43,899 nucleotides of DNA from an uncultured Peptostreptococcaceae bacterium (GCA_905235115.1 CAJOKT010000019.1:1-43899), one strand, 5' to 3'; shown: positions 1-9,369, numbered from the stretch's first letter. Notes: generated by a model not told the origin, from the sequence alone. A program made the numbers and translations.

Positions 1-9
1 TGGTATAAT
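1..9 (+). promoter_or_regulatory. Extended -10 promoter element upstream of the AmmeMemoRadiSam pair
   Basis: The window opens with TGG followed by TATAAT, a consensus extended -10 element (TGn-TATAAT). The -35 region lies outside the window. It is followed by AAAAGGAGGA at 18-27, a strong Shine-Dalgarno site for the ATG at 35, leaving a leader of roughly 20 bases. Confidence 0.7.
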
Positions 10-34
10 GACAGCGTAAAAGGAGGACGCGCAG

Positions 35-1420
35 ATGTCAGTTATAGCGGCTTTCATGGTGCCTCACCCTCCGATGATAGTTCCTGCCGTGGGCAGGGGC
101 AGCGAGGCGCAGGTGACCGAAACAACAGGGGCCTATGAAGAGGTGGCGGCGGAAGTGGCCCGTCTCCGGCCCGAGACCATAATTATCACCAGTCCCCACA
201 GCGTGATGTATGCGGACTATTTCCATATCTCGCCTGGCTCAGGCGCAAAAGGTTCATTCCGGAGTTTCGGCGCTCCGGAGGTGAAGTTCAGCGAGAGCTA
301 CGACAGAGAACTGGTATCATGCATCTCGAAGATGGCGGAAAGAGAAGGTTTTGCGGCGGGGACCCTGGGAGAGAGGGACCCGGCCCTGGACCACGGCACC
401 ATGGTGCCTCTCTGGTTCATAAGGCAGAAATACAGCGGCGGAAAGATAGTCAGGATAGGGCTTTCGGGCCTCCCGCTCACGGACCATTACAGGTTCGGCC
501 AGATGATAGCCCGCGCGGTGCAGGAGACCGGTAGGCAGGTGGTGATCATTGCAAGCGGGGACCTTTCTCACAAGCTTCAGACCTACGGGCCTTACGGCTT
601 CGCGCCGGAGGGACCGGAGTACGACAAAAGGATAATGGATGTCTGCGGAAGGGCGGCCTTCGGAGAACTGCTGGATTTCGATGAGACCTTCTGCGACAAG
701 GCTGCCGAGTGCGGCCACAGATCATTTACGGTCATGGCGGGCGTCTTAGACGGCATTGCCGTGAAGGCCACTGCCCTGTCTCACCAGGACGTTACAGGCG
801 TCGGATACGGCATATGCACCTTCTATCCGGAGGGCAGTGACGAGAGCAGGTATTTCCTTAAGGAGCATCAGGAAAGGATAGAAAGAGAATGCCGGGAGAA
901 GGCGGAAAACAGCGACGTCTACGTCAGGCTGGCCAGAAAGGCAGTTGAAGACTGGGTCAGATCGCGCCGGCACATTCCGGTTCCTGATGATCTTCCCGAA
1001 GAGATGCTTAGGGAGAGGGCGGGAGCCTTCGTTTCCATACACCGTAACGGCCGGCTCAGAGGCTGCATAGGCACCATAACGGGAGTGCAGGACTGCGTGG
1101 CAGAGGAGATAATCCAGAACGCCGCCAGCGCGTCCACGGAGGATCCCAGGTTTTCACCCATAACTGAGGATGAACTCAGCACCCTGGAGATCACGGTGGA
1201 CGTTCTGGAAGAGCCGGAGGACATAGCGTCCCCGGAGGAACTGGACGTGAAGCAGTACGGGGTCATCGTGACCTGCGGCATGAGACGGGGACTGCTGCTG
1301 CCGAATCTCGACGGCGTCGACAGGGTGGAAGACCAGATCAGGATAGCCCGCCAGAAGGGTGGAATAGGCGAGAACGAAAACTACAGCCTTAAGAGATTCA
1401 AGGTCGTAAGGCATTACTGA
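35..1420 (+). CDS. amrA: AmmeMemoRadiSam system protein A: LigB-type dioxygenase-like domain fused to AMMECR1
   Basis: 461 residues in two parts. Residues 1-265 match the class III extradiol dioxygenase/Memo-like fold, with candidate metal-binding histidines in PHPP (11), PHS (55), DHGTM (120) and SGDLSH (179). Residues 295-461 are an AMMECR1 domain carrying its hallmark LRGCIG (341-346). The family accompanies a radical SAM enzyme in bacteria and archaea; the reaction is not known to me. Here the dioxygenase-like and AMMECR1 parts, elsewhere separate proteins, are one chain. The ATG has an excellent Shine-Dalgarno site (18-27). The radical SAM gene begins 19 bases after the stop, so the two are almost certainly co-transcribed. 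Family assignment is secure; biochemical role is open. Confidence 0.93.
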   Translation: MSVIAAFMVPHPPMIVPAVGRGSEAQVTETTGAYEEVAAEVARLRPETIIITSPHSVMYADYFHISPGSGAKGSFRSFGAPEVKFSESYDRELVSCISKMAEREGFAAGTLGERDPALDHGTMVPLWFIRQKYSGGKIVRIGLSGLPLTDHYRFGQMIARAVQETGRQVVIIASGDLSHKLQTYGPYGFAPEGPEYDKRIMDVCGRAAFGELLDFDETFCDKAAECGHRSFTVMAGVLDGIAVKATALSHQDVTGVGYGICTFYPEGSDESRYFLKEHQERIERECREKAENSDVYVRLARKAVEDWVRSRRHIPVPDDLPEEMLRERAGAFVSIHRNGRLRGCIGTITGVQDCVAEEIIQNAASASTEDPRFSPITEDELSTLEITVDVLEEPEDIASPEELDVKQYGVIVTCGMRRGLLLPNLDGVDRVEDQIRIARQKGGIGENENYSLKRFKVVRHY

Positions 1421-1439
1421 GTGCAGGAAGGGCAGTATC

Positions 1440-2288
1440 ATGGCTGAGTGCAGGGTATGCTTCAGACATTGCAATATAGAAGACGGAGCACTGGGCTTTT
1501 GCGGCGGAAGGACCGCAAAAGACGGCAGGGTGGTGGCCTTTAATTACGGCAGGATCACCGGCATGGCCCTGGATCCCATTGAGAAGAAGCCCCTTCGGAG
1601 GTTTTTCCCGGGGAGCCTCATCCTTTCCGTGGGAAGCTTCGGCTGCAATCTGAGATGCCCCTTCTGCCAGAACTCGGGAATATCCTGGTCGGAGGAGGCA
1701 AAACATCTTGCGGACAGAGCGGATACATTAACTCCGGAGGAGCTGGTCAGGATCGCAGACGGTCTAAGGAGCAGAGGCAGCATCGGCATAGCATTCACAT
1801 ATAACGAGCCCCTAATCGGCTGCGAATACGTGCGGGACACTGGGAAACTGGCGAAGGAAAAGGGTCTCAGGACCGTCATGGTCACCAACGGTACTGCTGA
1901 ACTTCAGGTGCTCGAAGAGATCGCACCTTACATAGATGCCATGAACATAGACCTGAAGGGCTTCACCGAAAGATATTACAGAGATCTTCTGAAAGGGGAC
2001 CTTGAGCAGGTGAAGGCCTTTATCTGCGAGGCTGTGAAACACTGCCACGTGGAGCTTACGACTCTCATCGTCCCGGGGGAAAACGATTCCGAAGAGGAGA
2101 TGCGGGAACTGTCACAGTGGGTCGGGGAACTCAGGAACCCGGACGGAGAGGGAGTGCCTCTTCATGTGACCAGGTTTTTCCCCAGGTTCAACATGACCGA
2201 CAGGGGCCCGACGGATGTGGCTCTGATCCGCCGCCTGGCAGAGATCGCCCGCGAAAATACAGAATTCGTCTACATGGGGAACTGTTAA
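1440..2288 (+). CDS. amrS: AmmeMemoRadiSam system radical SAM enzyme
   Basis: 282 residues. The radical SAM cluster motif CNLRCPFC (CxxxCxxC) is at 69-76, and the N-terminus adds further cysteines (4, 7, 11, 21) that could hold a second metal site, as in pyruvate formate-lyase-activating-enzyme relatives. TYNEP and NIDLKGF motifs are typical of the PflA-like barrel, and the protein ends in YMGNC where relatives usually have YxGN. It lies 19 bases downstream of the LigB-AMMECR1 fusion, its standard partner. It should use S-adenosylmethionine and a [4Fe-4S] cluster for radical chemistry on an unknown target. Length is normal for the family. Confidence 0.93.
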   Translation: MAECRVCFRHCNIEDGALGFCGGRTAKDGRVVAFNYGRITGMALDPIEKKPLRRFFPGSLILSVGSFGCNLRCPFCQNSGISWSEEAKHLADRADTLTPEELVRIADGLRSRGSIGIAFTYNEPLIGCEYVRDTGKLAKEKGLRTVMVTNGTAELQVLEEIAPYIDAMNIDLKGFTERYYRDLLKGDLEQVKAFICEAVKHCHVELTTLIVPGENDSEEEMRELSQWVGELRNPDGEGVPLHVTRFFPRFNMTDRGPTDVALIRRLAEIARENTEFVYMGNC

Positions 2289-2325
2289 GCCCTTGGAATT
2301 TTTGCTGTGCACAGGCGTTAAACAA

Positions 2326-2334
2326 TGATAGAAT
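2326..2334 (+). promoter_or_regulatory. Extended -10 promoter for the CWB2 protein gene
   Basis: TGA followed by TAGAAT gives an extended -10 element 48 bases before the ATG at 2382. No good -35 box is seen at the right distance, which extended -10 promoters tolerate. GGAGGT at 2371-2376 is the ribosome-binding site. Confidence 0.5.
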
Positions 2335-2381
2335 GATTACATGAATAGGTAATGGCACTTTGAATTATCTGGAGGTAAGCC

Positions 2382-3716
2382 ATGAAGAATACAATGAAGA
2401 TGATAGCGAGGATACTGCTGATCACCGTCATCGCAGTATCATGTGTGGCGGCGGTGCCGCAGACTTCCTATGCCGGGGATTATCCGGAGATATATGATAT
2501 GCAGGGAGATCAGTATCTGTATCCCGGACAGCAGTCAGTCAGGCTGTACGTTTATGTGGACAGAGCGGTGGACGGAGTCGACCTCATGTACTATCAGGAT
2601 GGCAGCTGGGTCAAGTTCAGATCATGTACGTCCGGAGACAGTTACAATGATTACTGGAGCTGCGTTCTGTACCAGGATCAGGCCCCCAAACCGAGGATGG
2701 AGTTCAGGTTCAACATCTATTATGCCAATTTCTCGGGGGTCAAACTTTCGGATACATTCACCGTGGAGTGGACCGGTTATCGCGAGATGAGCAGAATAGC
2801 CGGCAAGGACAGATTCAAGACCGCGGAAGCGATTTCGCATTCGCTTCTGTACCTTGACAACAGTGCCAGATATAACTATGTGATAGTAGCCAGCGGAATG
2901 GAATTCGCAGATGCCCTCAGCGGCTCATACCTGTCGGCAGTGGTGGGCGGCGCTCCCATACTTCTGGTAAGCAGTAACGATCAGGTGATCGAAGAGACCG
3001 CCGACGAGATATATTCACATCTCACATCTGACGGCATGGTCTTTCTTCTGGGAGGAAAGGCCGCGGTCCCCGAGGAACTGAGGCAAGCCTTGTTCAACAG
3101 AGGTATCTATTCCAACCGGATATACCGTTTCAACGGCAAAGACAGATATGATACCAACATGAAGATACTTGAGTGGTGCGACTACTATACCCCCACAAAA
3201 AAGCTCATGGTGTGCAGCGGAACTTCCTTTGCAGATGCTCTGTCAGCATCCGCCACCGGGAATCCCATCATGCTGGTGGGAAAGGAACTGACTCTGGCAC
3301 AGGAAGCATTTCTCATGGAACACGATCCCGCCATATTTATTATAGGAGGGACCGGAGCAGTATCCCAGGCTGTGGAGGACGAGCTCTATTACGACTTCGG
3401 ATACGAGTTCCAGCGGCTTTCCGGAAAAGACAGGTACGAAACATCAAAGGCAGTGGCAGATCATTTCTTCCCGCATCAGCCCTTCTATGCAGTTCTGGCA
3501 TATGGGCAGAACTTCCCTGACGGCCTTGCGGGAGGACCCCTGGCTCGCTATCTGAAAGCGCCTCTCCTTCTTGCAGACGATAATCATTACATGTCCGCAG
3601 AAGACTATTTCTATGAGCATGACCCAAGATCTGCCATAGTTCTCGGAGGCGAGTCCCTCATATCGGACTATACCGCCAACAGGATCCTCAATAGATATGA
3701 GTACGCAGCAGGCTGA
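2382..3716 (+). CDS. Secreted cell-wall-binding repeat 2 (CWB2) protein
   Basis: 444 residues. A signal peptide (1-31, hydrophobic core then TSYAG) precedes a domain of about 110 residues rich in Tyr and Asp that I do not recognise. Three CWB2 repeats follow, each starting with a GKDRxxT motif (RIAGKDRF, RFNGKDRY, RLSGKDRY) and containing FADAL/FPDGL and ILLxGG-like segments. Three CWB2 repeats form the cell-wall anchoring unit of clostridial surface proteins, where they bind anionic wall polymers. The N-terminal part is therefore the likely functional or adhesive part. No sortase motif is present. The gene overlaps the next one by 20 bases or abuts it, depending on that gene's start. Confidence 0.9.
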   Translation: MKNTMKMIARILLITVIAVSCVAAVPQTSYAGDYPEIYDMQGDQYLYPGQQSVRLYVYVDRAVDGVDLMYYQDGSWVKFRSCTSGDSYNDYWSCVLYQDQAPKPRMEFRFNIYYANFSGVKLSDTFTVEWTGYREMSRIAGKDRFKTAEAISHSLLYLDNSARYNYVIVASGMEFADALSGSYLSAVVGGAPILLVSSNDQVIEETADEIYSHLTSDGMVFLLGGKAAVPEELRQALFNRGIYSNRIYRFNGKDRYDTNMKILEWCDYYTPTKKLMVCSGTSFADALSASATGNPIMLVGKELTLAQEAFLMEHDPAIFIIGGTGAVSQAVEDELYYDFGYEFQRLSGKDRYETSKAVADHFFPHQPFYAVLAYGQNFPDGLAGGPLARYLKAPLLLADDNHYMSAEDYFYEHDPRSAIVLGGESLISDYTANRILNRYEYAAG

Positions 3717-4956
3717 TATGAAAGACAGATCCTTTATTCCCAAGTTTTACTCAAGCGACATCAAACCCGGATTCAGGACTCTTCTGATACTGACTGCAGC
3801 AGCTCTGGTCATTGCAGGGGCCATAGTTTTGCTGGCAGGAGACAGATATAAGTTTGCGTACGTTTGCCTGACAGTGGCTCTTTACACACTGGGCGTGGCC
3901 GTGATATTGATACACAATTTCCGGCAGCAGATCAAATACGATCCGTATTCGTACAATACGATCTTCTACGCGGGATTCGCCCTGTTCATCCTGGCCACAT
4001 CTCTGATGTACATCGCCCTGTCGTTCGGCATGTTCAGGGACCCCGATAATTACCGGGAGATGATGCTGATCCACACCATAGCCGGGTCCGCCAAGACCTT
4101 CATGTTATTCACAGCACCGCTGGTGCTGGTCTTTGCCATAGCACTGATCGTGTCCAATATCTCGCTTATCAGGCATGAAGGAGGGGGATTGGTGAACTTC
4201 CTGGGGATCATCCTTTCAGTGCTGTTTTTGGGAGGCTGGATATTCCTGTATGCGGTGGACTATTACGCAAGCGGGAGTCAGTTTGAGATAATGATCCACG
4301 AGATAGAGACCGATTTTTTTGCCGCGGTGTGTCTGTACGTGGAGTGCATGGTGGCGGGCACCGTTATAGCAGGTTTTATCTCTGCCCGCCACGAGCCGGA
4401 CAAGGACAGGGACTACATGATTGTCCTGGGCTGTGCCATTAGAAAGGACGGTACGCCCACGCCCCTTCTGAGAGGCAGGTTAGACCGGGCCATCCGGTTC
4501 TATGAGGCGCAAAAGGCCCAGACCGGCATGGAACTGACCTTCGTGACCTCCGGCGGTCAGGGCTCTGACGAGGTGATCTCCGAAAGCGCTTCCATGAAGA
4601 GATATCTCATGGAGCAGGGGATCCCCGAAGAGAGAATAATAGAAGAGAACAGATCCACAAACACCTTTGAGAACATGCAGTTCTCCAAGGCGAAGATAGA
4701 CGAGAGAGGCGGCGGGGCGAAGGTAGCCTTCAGCACCACCAACTATCACGTCTTCAGAAGCGGCTTCTTCGCGAAGGGTGCCGGAATGAAGGCGGAGGGA
4801 GTTGGCGCGCCGACAAAGTGGTATTTCTGGCCAAACGCCGCGGTCAGGGAATTCGTGGGACTCCTAACAAAGAAGAAAGGCCTGCAGCTGACCATACTCG
4901 GCGTCATGATCGTGTTTTACGTCTCCCTCGCCATAGTGGCGTATACCGCATTCTAA
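3697..4956 (+). CDS. Membrane protein with C-terminal YdcF/SanA-type (DUF218) domain
   Basis: 419 residues. The first 230 or so hold six or seven hydrophobic segments; the rest is a DUF218 domain (DYMIVLGCAI, SGGQGSDE, ESRSTNTFEN-like signature, STNYHVFRS) and one final membrane helix. DUF218 proteins such as YdcF and SanA are linked to envelope function, but their activity is not settled. The start is uncertain: ATG 3697 overlaps the upstream gene by 20 bases, while ATG 3718 lies one base after its stop; neither has a strong Shine-Dalgarno site. The stop overlaps the next start in a TAATG junction, so translation is coupled to mmuM. Confidence 0.85.
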   Translation: MSTQQADMKDRSFIPKFYSSDIKPGFRTLLILTAAALVIAGAIVLLAGDRYKFAYVCLTVALYTLGVAVILIHNFRQQIKYDPYSYNTIFYAGFALFILATSLMYIALSFGMFRDPDNYREMMLIHTIAGSAKTFMLFTAPLVLVFAIALIVSNISLIRHEGGGLVNFLGIILSVLFLGGWIFLYAVDYYASGSQFEIMIHEIETDFFAAVCLYVECMVAGTVIAGFISARHEPDKDRDYMIVLGCAIRKDGTPTPLLRGRLDRAIRFYEAQKAQTGMELTFVTSGGQGSDEVISESASMKRYLMEQGIPEERIIEENRSTNTFENMQFSKAKIDERGGGAKVAFSTTNYHVFRSGFFAKGAGMKAEGVGAPTKWYFWPNAAVREFVGLLTKKKGLQLTILGVMIVFYVSLAIVAYTAF

Positions 4957-5912
4957 TGAACAGGTTTACCATAGAAGATACGATAAAAAATACCGGAGTA
5001 ATGGTCATAGACGGCGCCATGTCCACTGCTCTTGAGAGACTGGGCTGCGATCTGAACGATGCGCTTTGGACCGCCGGAGTACTCGCCGCGGAGCCTGAAA
5101 AGGTGAGGAGAGTCCACATGGACTATTTCCGCGCAGGGGCGGACTGCGGCATAAGCTGCAGCTATCAGGCCACCATACCCGGGCTCAGGGCAAGGGGATT
5201 TTCTGTGCAGGAAGCGGAGGAGATGATCGCCCGCTCCGTCAGCATCCTCAGGGAAGCCAGGGAAGAATGGTGGGAAACTGAGGGAAGCTCTCAGGGAAGA
5301 GTGATGCCCCTCTGCCTGGGAAGCGCAGGGCCCTACGGCGCATATCTTGCCGACGGATCGGAATACAGAGGCAGGTATGGCGTTTCCAGAGCGGCTCTCA
5401 GGGACTTCCATATAAGGAGAGCCGAGATACTATGGGAGGTCGGAAGCGACCTGCTGCTATTCGAGACACAGCCGTCTCTTGAAGAGGCTGTGACGGAGGC
5501 GGAGATCGCCGAGGACATGGGAGCGGATTACTGGGTAAGCTTCAGCTGCAGGGATGAAAAGCACATCTCCGAGGGTGAGCTTCTCAGAAACTGCGCTCTG
5601 GAATTCACCAGAGAGCGCTACCCTCACATCCGCATGATCGGGGTGAACTGCACCGCACCGGAACTGATGGAGCCACTGATCGAGGAACTAAGAGGAGCTG
5701 CGGATCTTCCCATCGCCGTATATCCCAACAGCGGCGAGAAGTACGACCCCAGGCTCAAAAAATGGAACGGCATGGCCGGCTCTGTGCCCTTCGGGGAATA
5801 CGCCATGAGATACATGAAAGCCGGCGCCTCCGCGGTAGGAGGCTGCTGCACCACCGTCCAGAGCCACATCAGAGAGGTGGCAGAGGCCAGAAAAAGATTC
5901 CTGGGAAAATGA
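4956..5912 (+). CDS. mmuM: Homocysteine S-methyltransferase
   Basis: 318 residues from the ATG at 4956, chosen because it forms TAATG with the upstream stop and because the family begins close to this point; a longer reading from 4818 would only add residues overlapping the membrane protein. The Pfam S-methyl-transferase fold is clear: IDGAMSTALE near the N-terminus, LLFETQPSLEEA in the middle, and the zinc cysteines at GVNC and GGCC near the C-terminus. It moves a methyl group, typically from S-methylmethionine or SAM, to homocysteine to make methionine in the cytoplasm. It has no cobalamin domain. It is the last gene before a bidirectional terminator. Confidence 0.9.
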   Translation: MNRFTIEDTIKNTGVMVIDGAMSTALERLGCDLNDALWTAGVLAAEPEKVRRVHMDYFRAGADCGISCSYQATIPGLRARGFSVQEAEEMIARSVSILREAREEWWETEGSSQGRVMPLCLGSAGPYGAYLADGSEYRGRYGVSRAALRDFHIRRAEILWEVGSDLLLFETQPSLEEAVTEAEIAEDMGADYWVSFSCRDEKHISEGELLRNCALEFTRERYPHIRMIGVNCTAPELMEPLIEELRGAADLPIAVYPNSGEKYDPRLKKWNGMAGSVPFGEYAMRYMKAGASAVGGCCTTVQSHIREVAEARKRFLGK

Positions 5913-5937
5913 GGCGCCAATGTTTTGCGCAATTAAA

Positions 5938-5969
5938 AACCTCCGGCGGCAGGAGACCGGAGGTTTTTT
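5938..5969. terminator. Bidirectional intrinsic terminator between mmuM and kup
   Basis: Perfect 9-bp stem AACCTCCGG (5938-5946) / CCGGAGGTT (5957-5965) with a 10-base loop. It is followed by TTTTTT on the + strand and preceded by AAAAA, giving T's on the - strand. It serves the convergent genes mmuM (+) and kup (-). Confidence 0.9.
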
Positions 5970-5979
5970 GATGTCTTAT

Positions 5980-7998
5980 TCAGTCTGCATCAGGAAAGCA
6001 TCTTTCAAGTCTGTCGGTATGGGCCGATGTGAAGAACAGAGGCACATACTCGATTATCAGCTGAGAGTTTTCCAGTCCGTACCACTTGATGTGGTCGCCG
6101 ATCTGACGTCTGATGCGGTACTTCAGATTGACCAGATGGTATTCCATGGACGGAGTGTCCATTGCGGTCAGGTTGTTTCTGATGAAGCAGAATTTGAAGC
6201 TTCCTATGGGGGAGGGACCGTAGATGGAGAATTTACGTTCCTGCTGAGGAAGCTCGCCGGTATCGATCAGGTCCTGCACGATCTGCCTCAGATATACGTT
6301 GACCCTCTGGGGCACCTTGAAGCCCAGTGTTATGGTCACGAAGAAGATATATTCTGTTCCGTAGGTCTCAATGGAGTAAAGCTTCTCGAAGGGCTGGTCT
6401 GTAGTCTTGATGTTCACGAACCAGTAGGCTTTGGCCCGCTTGGGATCCTTGTCCAGTATGGAGTAGAGGATGTCACGCTCGACCATCCTGGGGTCCTTGC
6501 TTCTTGAGAAGAAGACCAGGTTGTCCGCCATGAAGGGAATGCTGTCATCCATGCGGAGAGCTGCCATATTTGAAAGATAGTCCTTCATATTGATGAAGCT
6601 GCGGTGTCTGTGTTCGATGACCGTTCCCTTGTCCCATACTATCATGATGGAGAAGAGGATCAGGGAGATCATGATAGCCACGTAGCCGCCTACCATGAAC
6701 TTGCCGCAGCTTGCGATGAAGAACATGAATTCGATGGACCCGAATACGATGCCCACAAGGGCGGCGGCCAGAGGCCTTCCTTTGACCTTAACGAGGTATA
6801 TGACCAGAAGCAGGGTGGTCATCAGCATGGAGACGGTGATAGCCAGACCGTAGGCGTTCTCTATGCGGCTTGCGGTCCTGAAGTAGAGCACTACCAGGCA
6901 GCAGCCTGCCCACATTATAAAGTTCACCAGGGATATGTAAAGCTGACCTTTCTGATCAGAGGGATATCTGATCTGCATGTGAGGAAGCAGGTCCAGGTTG
7001 ATGGCTTCGGATACCAGAGTGAAGGACCCGGTGATCAGGGCCTGGGACGCAATGATGGACGCCACGGTGCTTATGAGTACCGCAGCAGGCCTCATACCCG
7101 GGGTCAGCATCTGGAAGAAGGGGTTCAGGCTCTCCATACCGGCCAGAGACTGATCGTTCATATGGAGGAGTATCCATGCACACTGTCCGCCGTAGTTTAA
7201 CAGCAGGCAGAGCTTGACGAAAGGCCAGCTGACATAGATGCTGTCTTTTCCCACATGTCCCATGTCGGAGTACAGGGCCTCGGCTCCCGTGGTGGACAGG
7301 AACACAGAACCCAGTATCATGAAGCCCATCTTGTTTCCCGGACTCAGCAGCACCTTGACCGCATACATGGGATTGATGGCCTTGAGCACCGCAGGCATTG
7401 AGACCAGGTGGATGACTCCGGTCACCCCAAGGAAGAGAAACCAGATCAGCATGAAGGGGCCGAAGGCCTTGCCTATGCGGCTGGTGCCGGCTCTCTGGAA
7501 GGAGAAGAGGGCGGTGAGTATGATCAGTACGATCATCACCACAGGCCACTGATTATCGCCGATGAGCCTGTCGAAAGCGGAAATGCTCCTCAGACCGTCG
7601 ATGGCGTTGGTCACAGTTACCGCAGGTGTAAGTATTCCGTCCGCCAGCATGGTGGCCCCGCCGATCATGGCCACATAGACCAGGGGCTTCCAGTATTTCT
7701 TCACCAGACTGTAGAGAGCGAAGATCCCTCCCTCACCGTTGTTGTCAGCCTTCATGGCTATTACCACGAACTGGATGGTGGTCAGAAGGGTGATGGTCCA
7801 GATGACCAGCGAGAAGGCGCCAAGGATGAAGTCCTCGGACACATTACGGATCCCTCCGTTTCCCTCCAGAATGGATTTCATGACATACATGGGGGAGGTA
7901 CCGATGTCGCCGTAGACGATGCCTATGGCGATGAGCATCATGCCCATGAGTCTTTTATTTTTGGGTCCGGATGACCCGGTATTCAGATCATTTTCCAT
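5980..7998 (-). CDS. kup: Low-affinity potassium transporter, KUP/HAK family
   Basis: 672 residues with about 12 membrane segments followed by a cytoplasmic tail of about 200 residues. The N-terminal GIVYGDIGTSPMYV signature is diagnostic of KUP transporters (proton-coupled potassium uptake), as are ADGILTPAVTV and FLSTTGAEALYSDMGH. Length is usual for the family. The ATG has a GGAG site upstream and a promoter at 8031-8058. The gene is a single transcription unit, convergent with mmuM and divergent from the MalY-type gene. I see no c-di-AMP riboswitch in the short leader. KdpDE-like regulators and a TrkH channel lie elsewhere in the window. Confidence 0.95.
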   Translation of the reverse strand: MENDLNTGSSGPKNKRLMGMMLIAIGIVYGDIGTSPMYVMKSILEGNGGIRNVSEDFILGAFSLVIWTITLLTTIQFVVIAMKADNNGEGGIFALYSLVKKYWKPLVYVAMIGGATMLADGILTPAVTVTNAIDGLRSISAFDRLIGDNQWPVVMIVLIILTALFSFQRAGTSRIGKAFGPFMLIWFLFLGVTGVIHLVSMPAVLKAINPMYAVKVLLSPGNKMGFMILGSVFLSTTGAEALYSDMGHVGKDSIYVSWPFVKLCLLLNYGGQCAWILLHMNDQSLAGMESLNPFFQMLTPGMRPAAVLISTVASIIASQALITGSFTLVSEAINLDLLPHMQIRYPSDQKGQLYISLVNFIMWAGCCLVVLYFRTASRIENAYGLAITVSMLMTTLLLVIYLVKVKGRPLAAALVGIVFGSIEFMFFIASCGKFMVGGYVAIMISLILFSIMIVWDKGTVIEHRHRSFINMKDYLSNMAALRMDDSIPFMADNLVFFSRSKDPRMVERDILYSILDKDPKRAKAYWFVNIKTTDQPFEKLYSIETYGTEYIFFVTITLGFKVPQRVNVYLRQIVQDLIDTGELPQQERKFSIYGPSPIGSFKFCFIRNNLTAMDTPSMEYHLVNLKYRIRRQIGDHIKWYGLENSQLIIEYVPLFFTSAHTDRLERCFPDAD

Positions 7999-8030
7999 CT
8001 AATATATTTCTCCATGAAACACAGCAGAGT

Positions 8031-8058
8031 ATCATATCAATTTTACTAGTATCCGCAA
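8031..8058 (-). promoter_or_regulatory. Promoter of kup
   Basis: Read on the - strand: TTGCGG (8053-8058), 16-base spacer, TATGAT (8031-8036), with TGA before the -10 giving an extended -10. It lies about 33 bases upstream of the kup start. Confidence 0.6.
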
Positions 8059-8090
8059 AAAAGTCAAGGCGAGCCTCAGAGGTTTCTTTA

Positions 8091-8119
8091 TGTACAAAAA
8101 TCAGTTTTTATATTATAAT
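8091..8119 (+). promoter_or_regulatory. Promoter of the MalY-type gene and probably of the following gene run
   Basis: TGTACA (8091-8096), 17-base spacer, TATAAT (8114-8119). A second possible -10 (TATATT or TATTAT, 8128-8135) lies just downstream. AAAGGAAAC before the ATG at 8164 is the ribosome-binding site. No further clear promoter or terminator was seen until HU at 19700, so this may be the main promoter for a long unit. Confidence 0.55.
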
Positions 8120-8163
8120 AAATCAAGTATATTATGGGGTAGTTTAGGCCGAAAGGAAACAGA

Positions 8164-9369
8164 ATGAAATTTGATTTTACTACTAAACCGGACAGAGCAG
8201 GCATGGACGCGCTGGCAGTTGATGCCATAGGCGCCCCCGGCGGATTCGCCCCCGGTGCTCCTGATGAGGGCTTCACGGCCATTCCCATGTGGGTGGCTGA
8301 CATGAACTTCGTAAGCTTCCCGGGCATTCAGAAGGCGGTGATCGAAAGGGCAAAACACCCTGCTTTCGGATATTTTGTGCCCAGGAAGGAATATTACGAT
8401 TCCATCATCAACTGGCAGGCTGTAAGAAACGGCGTCGCCGGGCTCACCAGGGATGACATAGGCTACGAGAACGGAGTGCTTGGCGGGGTGGTCAGCACAC
8501 TGAACGTGCTGTGCTCAAGGGGGGACAATGTGCTGCTCCACAGCCCCACATATATCGGATTCACCGGAGCTCTCATAAACAACGGCTACAAGATCGTCCA
8601 CTCGCCTCTCGTAAAGGACAGAGACGGCGTGTTCAGGATGGACTTCTCAGATATGGAGAAGAAGGTCACCGAGAACAAGATCCATGTAATGGTGTTTTGC
8701 TCCCCTCACAATCCTGTGGGAAGGGTGTGGGAGCGGTCCGAACTGGAGGAGCTGTCAGCCTTCTGCGAGAAGCACGACATCACCGTGATCTCCGATGAGA
8801 TCTGGTCCGACATCATCCTTTCGGGCTACAGGCACATTCCCGTGCAGTCCGCCACGGAATACCTTCATGAGAATACGGCGGCAATGTACGCCCCCTCCAA
8901 GACCTTCAATCTGGCGGGGCTCATTGGAAGCTACCACATCATATACAACAAAAGGCTGAGGGAGAGAGTCATCAAGGAGTCCTCGCTCTGCCATTACAAT
9001 GACATGAACGTGCTGTCAATGCACGCCCTGATAGGGGCATATTCCGAAGAGGGCATGGAGTGGACCGATGAATTGAGATCGGTAATAAACGATAACGTCG
9101 AACTGGGCGTGCGCTTCTTCGAAGGCGTGCCGGGAGTGACTCTCTCCCCTCCCCAGGGCACCTACATGATCTTCCCTGACTTCACGGAATGGTGCAGGGA
9201 GAAGAGCGTGACCATGGACGAGCTGGAGAAAGCCTGCTGGAAGGTGGGGGTGGCCCTGCAGGACGGCAGGATGTTCCACGGAGAACACAACTTAAGGATC
9301 AACCTGGCTCTTCCCACCGCACATGTTAAAGAAGCCTTTGACAGGCTTGACAAATACGTTTTTAAGTAG
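8164..9369 (+). CDS. MalY/PatB-type PLP-dependent C-S lyase (fold-type I aminotransferase family)
   Basis: 401 residues. The family is shown by WVADMNF near the N-terminus, SPHNPVGRVW, SDEIWSDIIL, and the PLP lysine in APSKTFNLAG (about K246). MalY/PatB proteins are cystathionine beta-lyases that split cystathionine or cysteine to pyruvate, ammonia and a thiol. Some members are true aminotransferases, so the exact substrate cannot be read from sequence. An insertion of 15-20 residues near the N-terminus (APGGFAPGAPDEG) is longer than in most relatives. It starts the co-directional run that extends to 19679; the PfoR-like gene follows 19 bases later. Confidence 0.88.
   Translation: MKFDFTTKPDRAGMDALAVDAIGAPGGFAPGAPDEGFTAIPMWVADMNFVSFPGIQKAVIERAKHPAFGYFVPRKEYYDSIINWQAVRNGVAGLTRDDIGYENGVLGGVVSTLNVLCSRGDNVLLHSPTYIGFTGALINNGYKIVHSPLVKDRDGVFRMDFSDMEKKVTENKIHVMVFCSPHNPVGRVWERSELEELSAFCEKHDITVISDEIWSDIILSGYRHIPVQSATEYLHENTAAMYAPSKTFNLAGLIGSYHIIYNKRLRERVIKESSLCHYNDMNVLSMHALIGAYSEEGMEWTDELRSVINDNVELGVRFFEGVPGVTLSPPQGTYMIFPDFTEWCREKSVTMDELEKACWKVGVALQDGRMFHGEHNLRINLALPTAHVKEAFDRLDKYVFK

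Noticed and set aside
4818-4955. Upstream extension of homocysteine methyltransferase by 46 residues
   Set aside because: The extension overlaps the membrane protein gene and is not homologous to the family; the TAATG start at 4956 fits.
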